NCBI GenBank assembly: GCA_958295665.1
Contig: OY282560.1
Coordinates: 205,903,420-205,967,419 of the forward strand
Reading direction: 5' to 3'
Source of the DNA: Tipula vernalis
Taxonomy: Eukaryota; Arthropoda; Insecta; Diptera; Tipulidae
DNA length: 64,000 nt
The notes under the pieces: model-generated
The model's input: only the letters and a program-made list of their open reading frames with translations
The model's database searches: none
What the model was told of the DNA's origin: nothing
Shown here: positions 59,222 to 64,000 of the stretch, in pieces
Layout: every line of letters starts with the position of its first letter
How positions within the stretch are numbered: position 1 is the stretch's first letter
Program-made: the position numbers and the translations under genes

Positions 59222-60640
59222 GGGGACATCGGATAACCTTGAATTTGTGAAGATTATAAGACGACTGCAATACCGTATTCCGCGAGTCGAGGAATTGTTT
59301 CTTAGGTTGCAAAATGGCAAGAGATTTTCAAAACTTTATCTCTCTGATGCTTATACTTACAATTTGAACTTAATAGTGAGTGTAGAGAGCTAATGGTTAT
59401 AAACACACCCTACGTGTTGTTCCAATATCAACGTTTACGGTTTGATTTGGCTAGTGCTTCCGCCTTATTTCAGAAAATAATTGAACAAGTAATCAAGGGT
59501 CTGCCTTATTGTGCTTATTATTTCTATGATATTATTATTACGGGTATTCTTCGGGATTTGTTCGCACGATTTAAAGATTTAGTTCTTAGATGCAACAAAA
59601 CAAAGTGTATGTTTTATCAGTCTAGTTAAGAATATTTAGGGCATTAGATTTTCTTTGAAGGGATAAGTCCATCCGAAAAAAGTCCATACCGTAACCAAAG
59701 AATGTTGCTGAAGTCGAAAGATAATTAGGCAAAATTAACTATTAAAGTTTATTGGAAATTTTTCAGAACTAGCCGCTTCTTTAAATGTGTTAAGAGCTAG
59801 ACATTTTTAATATTGTTGGCCCTTAAAATAGGAAATTGCTTTTCAAGCTTTAAAAACTAAATTGGTTAACGCAACTAAGTTGGTTCATTTCCGGGGTGAT
59901 TACACAGAGATGACATAGACGGGTCTGAAAAACACGATTTGTTTACATCAGTACTGCAGTATTTAAGAAGTTATCGCAGTTCTCCAATTCCAATTTTAAA
60001 TAAATCGCCTGCTGAGCTATTACATGGAAGGTAATCTAAAACCATTTTATCATTTCTGCTTCCTAGTTCTTAAAGTTTGAACCATCAATTTTAAAGTGGA
60101 CAGTTCCATACATTTCAAGAGATTGACCTTAAAAAATTTCTATTGTTGGAGATGAAAATGGATTAAAGGATTAGTCAAGCAGCAGTTTGGAAAGGTCTTA
60201 TGTGAAATTAAAACTGAGGAAGGCAGACTGATAAGAAGACATCTCAATCAAATTCGCGATCGTCAGAAACAAAATAAGTTTGAAGCACGTAGAAATGAAA
60301 GAATGACTGACAACAAATCACAACCAGAATTCGTAATCACGAACGAAGAATATTCAACTAATGGCAGCTTCAATGGAGTTCCTTCAGTTGGGTATGAATC
60401 AAATTAGAACAATTCGGGCACATTCAATCTTCTGGATAAACCTTAAATAGGAAGTCAACATCGACATCTTCGGAAAGACCTTGTACTCCGCAGCCGAAAA
60501 TATCTAACCGAATCAAGAAACCTCGAAATCGATTCTCTCCAGAGGCAGGTCAAGGAACGGTATATATCTTCAACAGTTGTGGAGGAATGATGTATATCTT
60601 CAATTCCTGAGAACGAGTAAGATGTAACACTAACGTTCCT
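59222..60640 (+). pseudogene. Gypsy-type Pol relic with a large internal deletion
   Basis: 59270-59390: RIPRVEELFLRLQNGKRFSK and LSDAY. 59393-59629: RLRFDLASASALFQKIIEQV, a decayed YxDD (FYDIIITG) and KCMFY, all reverse transcriptase of Gypsy/Ty3. Near 59850 is FQALKTKLV, the start of RNase H. It then jumps directly to KSPAELLHGR near 60005 and a GRLIRRHLNQIRD tail near 60215, the C-terminal end of the integrase. The RNase H, zinc finger and integrase core are absent. TTGTGGAGGAATGATG near 60575 may be the start of the 3' LTR, but no partner LTR was found. Confidence 0.75.
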
Positions 60641-60885
60641 TTTATGTTATATCATATTGTAAGGCAATATGAGTATAGTTGTCTCATCTCTTTTGAATCC
60701 AGCTTTTATTGGGTAAGGTCGACATCTACACCTCATTTTAAAAAGTTCATTGATTTAACATAATAACTATTATAATTTATTGAAGTCTTTTATTTAAACT
60801 AATAAATCTTAATTTAGTTGTAATAACAAAAACAGTTCAGTTCCTACAACATTAGTACTAACACTTGGCATTTAAACTACTAATA

Positions 60886-61130
60886 TTATAACATCAACAA
60901 TACAAAATTTGTTTTCCAATACTTAGCCCAATAACATCGGAACAACTTTAGTGTAATCGGTGGCCGACAGTCACAGATCAAGAACGCGCGCCAATCTGAA
61001 TCGCAATATCCTATCATTCCTGCATTACCACCTTTGCTGAATTTAGTTTTAAAACAAGATGTTCGCTTTAAATACGTAATGAATCTATTGACGCCATTAC
61101 AATGAGCCAACTCCTGATTTTGCTTAAATC
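60886..61130 (-). pseudogene. Copia-type RNase H fragment
   Basis: The minus-strand frame 61110-60886 reads FITYLKRTSCFKTKFSKGG and IGYCDSDWRAF, matching the RYLKGT...L.F and GYCDADWA blocks at the start of the Copia RNase H domain. The following CDCR segment stands where DRRS is usual. Frame and length show only a short remnant. Confidence 0.7.
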
Positions 61131-61869
61131 GGCTTAATTTATTGATGCACAGTTGAAAATCTTGCGAATAATTTTGTTTTCTTTCATACTATAGCCGTGT
61201 TTTCCTTGAGAACTGCACTAGAACTCGATAAACTTTAAATTCCTTTTATTCTATGTAAAACGAAAAAAAAAAAATTCATAAAGCGCGAATGTGTAGTGTA
61301 TTTGATATAATTACATATTTTAAGTTTAAAAATTTCCCCCTTCAGTTATTTCATCAATATTTCCTTATTTCTTGCTGACGTCATTACACGCAACTACACT
61401 CGATAAATTCATGGGTTTATCCAGTGTAACTAAAAAATAAGCTATAATTGTCATTGTTTATTGCCGTAACAACTTAAAATGTGTATTTATGTGAAATGCA
61501 CTACACATTATCACTTTAAGAATTTAATTTATTTTTCTGTTTACTTAGAATAAATGGAATTTAAAATTTATCGAGTTCTAGTGCAGTTCTCATGGAAAAC
61601 ACGACTTATGTTGGATACACTATGTTACTAGTAAGGACTCAATCTTGGAGATCCGGAAGTAAATTAGTTATTTTGATGAAGATTATGTGAATTTTTGATA
61701 AATGATGCAAATGGAAAAAGATCTCAACAACACATAGTGTTCCCGAGTCATCTAAGTACTAACTGTGCCCGATGGTTATATAATAAAAAATATAAAGGGC
61801 TGAAACATCACGAGGTAATCACAACTTCCATCTTTATTACGTGCGTTCGTGAGTTAAGATCAAGTCAAC
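61131..61869. other. No gene seen
   Basis: AT-rich DNA. TTATCGAGTTCTAGTGCAGTT near 61568 and AACTGCACTAGAACTCGATAA near 61212 are inverted copies about 340 bases apart, with GTGTTTTCC...GGAAAACAC outside them; this is described as a finding. Nothing coding is recognised. Confidence 0.5.
61197..61604. mobile_element. MITE-like element with long terminal inverted repeats
   Basis: The left arm CGTGTTTTCCTTGAGAACTG...CTCGATAAACTTTAAATTCC (61197-61239) and the right arm GGAATTTAAAATTTATCGAG...CAGTTCTCATGGAAAACACG (61556-61604) are inverted copies over roughly 45 bases with a few mismatches. The 408 bp between and including them has no coding capacity. The left flank is TAGC and the right is ACTT, so the target duplication is unclear. 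Confidence 0.75.
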
Positions 61870-62165
61870 TCATACTAACTCCCGAATCAATCAATCCCTA
61901 TCTGAACCCCTTAATCCCTTACTCAATCTAAACTCAATCTCCAACTGAACCGCTTAATCCCTTTATAATCTAACCTCAATATCCAACTCAATCTCCAACT
62001 CAACCTCCAATTCAATCCCAGCGTAATCTCCAACGAAATCACAAAATTAACTCCTAACCCTACCCTCAACTTAGTTACCAATTCAACCCCAAATGAACTT
62101 CTAACTCAACATTAAACACAATCTCCAACTTAACTCCAAACTTGTTCCTCAAATTAACCCTAATT
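61870..62165 (-). repeat. Degenerate AACTCAATCTCC minisatellite
   Basis: Words CCAACTCAATCT, CAACTCAACCTCC and AACTCCAAACTT recur every 15-20 bases for about 300 bases. On the minus strand the unit reads GAGTTGG/GATTGAGTT, the same vocabulary as 18110-18420. No frame is supported. Confidence 0.7.
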
Positions 62166-62239
62166 ATAGTATATTTTCCTCATTCAGTATCCTACCTCTA
62201 ACTTCCCCCCAGCTCAAACTTTGTAATGATGCCCACCGT

Positions 62240-63980
62240 TGTTGTCTCACGGTTTTCTATAATTGAATATAATAATTTGGAGAGCAGCAAAACCCCACAT
62301 AATTCTTCCCCACATAACGATATCATTTTTTATTGGGGCGATTTTGCTATTTTCATCTATAGTTACATAATAAACTACGGCAGCGTAGGCTTTCTCTGAA
62401 GCATCACAAAATCCATGAATTTGTCCTATTTTGTGATTTTTATGCTTGATCCAACGTGGTATACGAATTTTTTCTATGCATAGCACTGTTGTCTTGTATT
62501 TTATCTATTTTTCTTCTATTTCTTTTGGTAATTCTTCATCCCATGATACTTCCATGAACCATAAGTTTTGCATTAATAATTTTACTTGAATAACTGTTGC
62601 TGAATGCTAGCCTAGTAGATTGAATAATTTAGATGCTACTGATAGTAGTTGCCTCTTGTTGTCTTGATATTGTTTTTGTTAATGTTAACATTCAAAGTCG
62701 TCGTTATTCGAATGCCAATAAATTCTGACTGTTTTGACTGTATTATTGGATCTGAATGGATTGTTACTTTATTATTGTACTTTTCATTATGTTGAAAGTT
62801 TTTTGGTATTTTTGACAAAAGGTGGGAATTACTGCTCGCGCATTATGTCTTCTAAATTATCACCGCCTATAATGAGGTCGTCAACATAAAAATCTTTTAA
62901 TATTATTTTGGTCGCTCTTGGATGTTTTTCTTGATCATCTTCGGCTAATTGTCCTAAAGTTCTTATGGCTAGGTATGACGCCGAAGCCAAACCAAATGTC
63001 ACTTTTGTTAGTTGATATTCGTTGATTGGCTCTGTTTGTGAATCACGCGCTGTTGTCACGTCGGCTGTCATTATATATTTATAGCTCCTAAATCGCATTA
63101 GAATTAACATTAAATCATCTTGAATAGTAGGACCAACGAATTGATTGAATTAAGACTTATTCTATTTTAGTTTTGTTGTTCCACTTTCTGAGGGTTGTAA
63201 TAGTTTTCCTTTTGTTCTGATGGTTTTTTATTACAAACTTTCATATGTCCCATGTTTATATATTCCTGTCAGATTTGTTTAGTTTTTTCTCTTGATTTGA
63301 GTGAGATTTGAAGGGAATTCTTACTACGTACCTTCCTGTTGATTTTCGAGTATGCATTCTTCAAAAATTTTCGTCGGCTGGTTGTTCTTGTTGTGTTAAA
63401 CCCTGTTCCTCTTGCAGCTCTTCTAGTTCCCAGAATTTTTTTAGATTTTACATACCGATATTTTTTTTTGGATACCGCGCTGTTTGTTGCTCCGAAAATT
63501 ATCCATCATAGTTCCGTGCGTTGTGTTATTGATTCGCCGTGGCGCCCATTTGACAGTTCACTCAGCATTATCATTGGATAATAGTCAGCACCTGATACTA
63601 AGCCGTTTATGTATTCCCACTACCAAGCATTTATATGTTGGTCTGGTAATATTTTAGTAATTCTGTCGATTACTAATGGCTTTACCTCTATTGGAATACT
63701 TGTTTATTACTCCTGCCTTTCTTTCTTCAATCGCCGATATTTATTTGTGTGTTTTTTCACACTGCAAGTATAGTCTACTTGCTGCTTCTTTTGTTATAAA
63801 TGGCCCTTGTGATAATTCGTAGATATCATGTCTGTTTTTACCTCCTTGGTTTTTTATTAAGGCTAGTCTATCGTTGACCTTTATGGAGATGTTGTTAGTT
63901 GGTGAATGTAATAAATTGGATGCCGTCCCTTGCAGGTGGAATGGTTTTGTTAAAGGCAGTTCCTAGAAGTTTATGCAGCA
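62240..63980 (-). pseudogene. BEL/Pao Pol relic
   Basis: On the minus strand: 63600-63540 has a GLVSGADYYPMIML-like end of the DUF1758 protease. 63110-62829 is reverse transcriptase, with FRSYKYIMTADV, VTFGLASASYLAIRTL and the catalytic YVDDLIIGG. 62486-62247 is the A17/RNase H region, with GFCDASEKAYAAVVY. Many frameshifts and stops occur, and the RT-RNase H linker is shortened. It is far older and of a different family than the BEL at 44616-51399. It may continue beyond the window edge. Confidence 0.75.
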
Positions 63981-64000
63981 TAACCAGTAAGGGTTAATTC

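Overview
The window looks like a gene-poor, AT-rich stretch of an insect genome. A fly is likely: short 47-68 nt introns with GTAAGT/TTTCAG signals, Jockey, BEL/Pao, Gypsy, Copia, Penelope, mariner and pogo elements, and (CAA)n and ATGTATATACAT tracts. The species cannot be named from this sequence. I found no convincing host gene, tRNA, rRNA or bacterial feature. Nearly every recognisable protein belongs to a transposable element (TE), and several elements are nested inside others.

Layout. 1-4031: no confident gene; a 560 bp dispersed repeat lies at 2237-2796. 4032-7080: broken minus-strand CACTA-like transposase with about 1.2 kb inserted in it. 7499-10513: complete pogo/Tigger-like element with degraded transposase. 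11836-12290: Gypsy-type solo LTR, followed at once by a 215 bp MITE. 12980-13555: second copy of the dispersed repeat. 13880-20010: relics of BEL/Pao, a LINE tail, a Penelope GIY-YIG domain, low-complexity DNA and a mariner fragment. 20380-24945: Jockey-type LINE carrying a solo LTR and a 1.8 kb non-autonomous CACTA-like element with its own small spliced reading frame. 25455-27608: two tRNA-like SINE copies, a Penelope fragment, another solo LTR, a LINE fragment and a long (AT)n tract.

28420-37553 is a 9.1 kb CACTA-like element bounded by CACAGTAAAAAA inverted repeats and TA duplications. It encodes a zinc-finger transposase (now broken) and an intact spliced accessory protein with an N-terminal CIDE-N-like domain. 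40121-56105 is one minus-strand Jockey LINE split by a 13.3 kb insertion (40793-54102). That insertion is a different CACTA-like element (CCCAAC termini, 2 bp duplication). It has an open transposase gene on the plus strand and a convergent DUF4806-family gene on the minus strand. A young BEL/Pao retrotransposon (44616-51399, nearly identical LTRs, 5 bp duplication) has inserted into the DUF4806-type gene. The order of insertion is therefore LINE, then CACTA-like element, then BEL. From 56105 to the end are R1-like, Gypsy, Copia and BEL/Pao relics plus a degenerate minisatellite.

The most interesting content is the pair of two-gene CACTA-like elements with different accessory proteins, their stop-free short introns, their subterminal repeats, and the nearly intact BEL polyprotein broken by a single amber codon.
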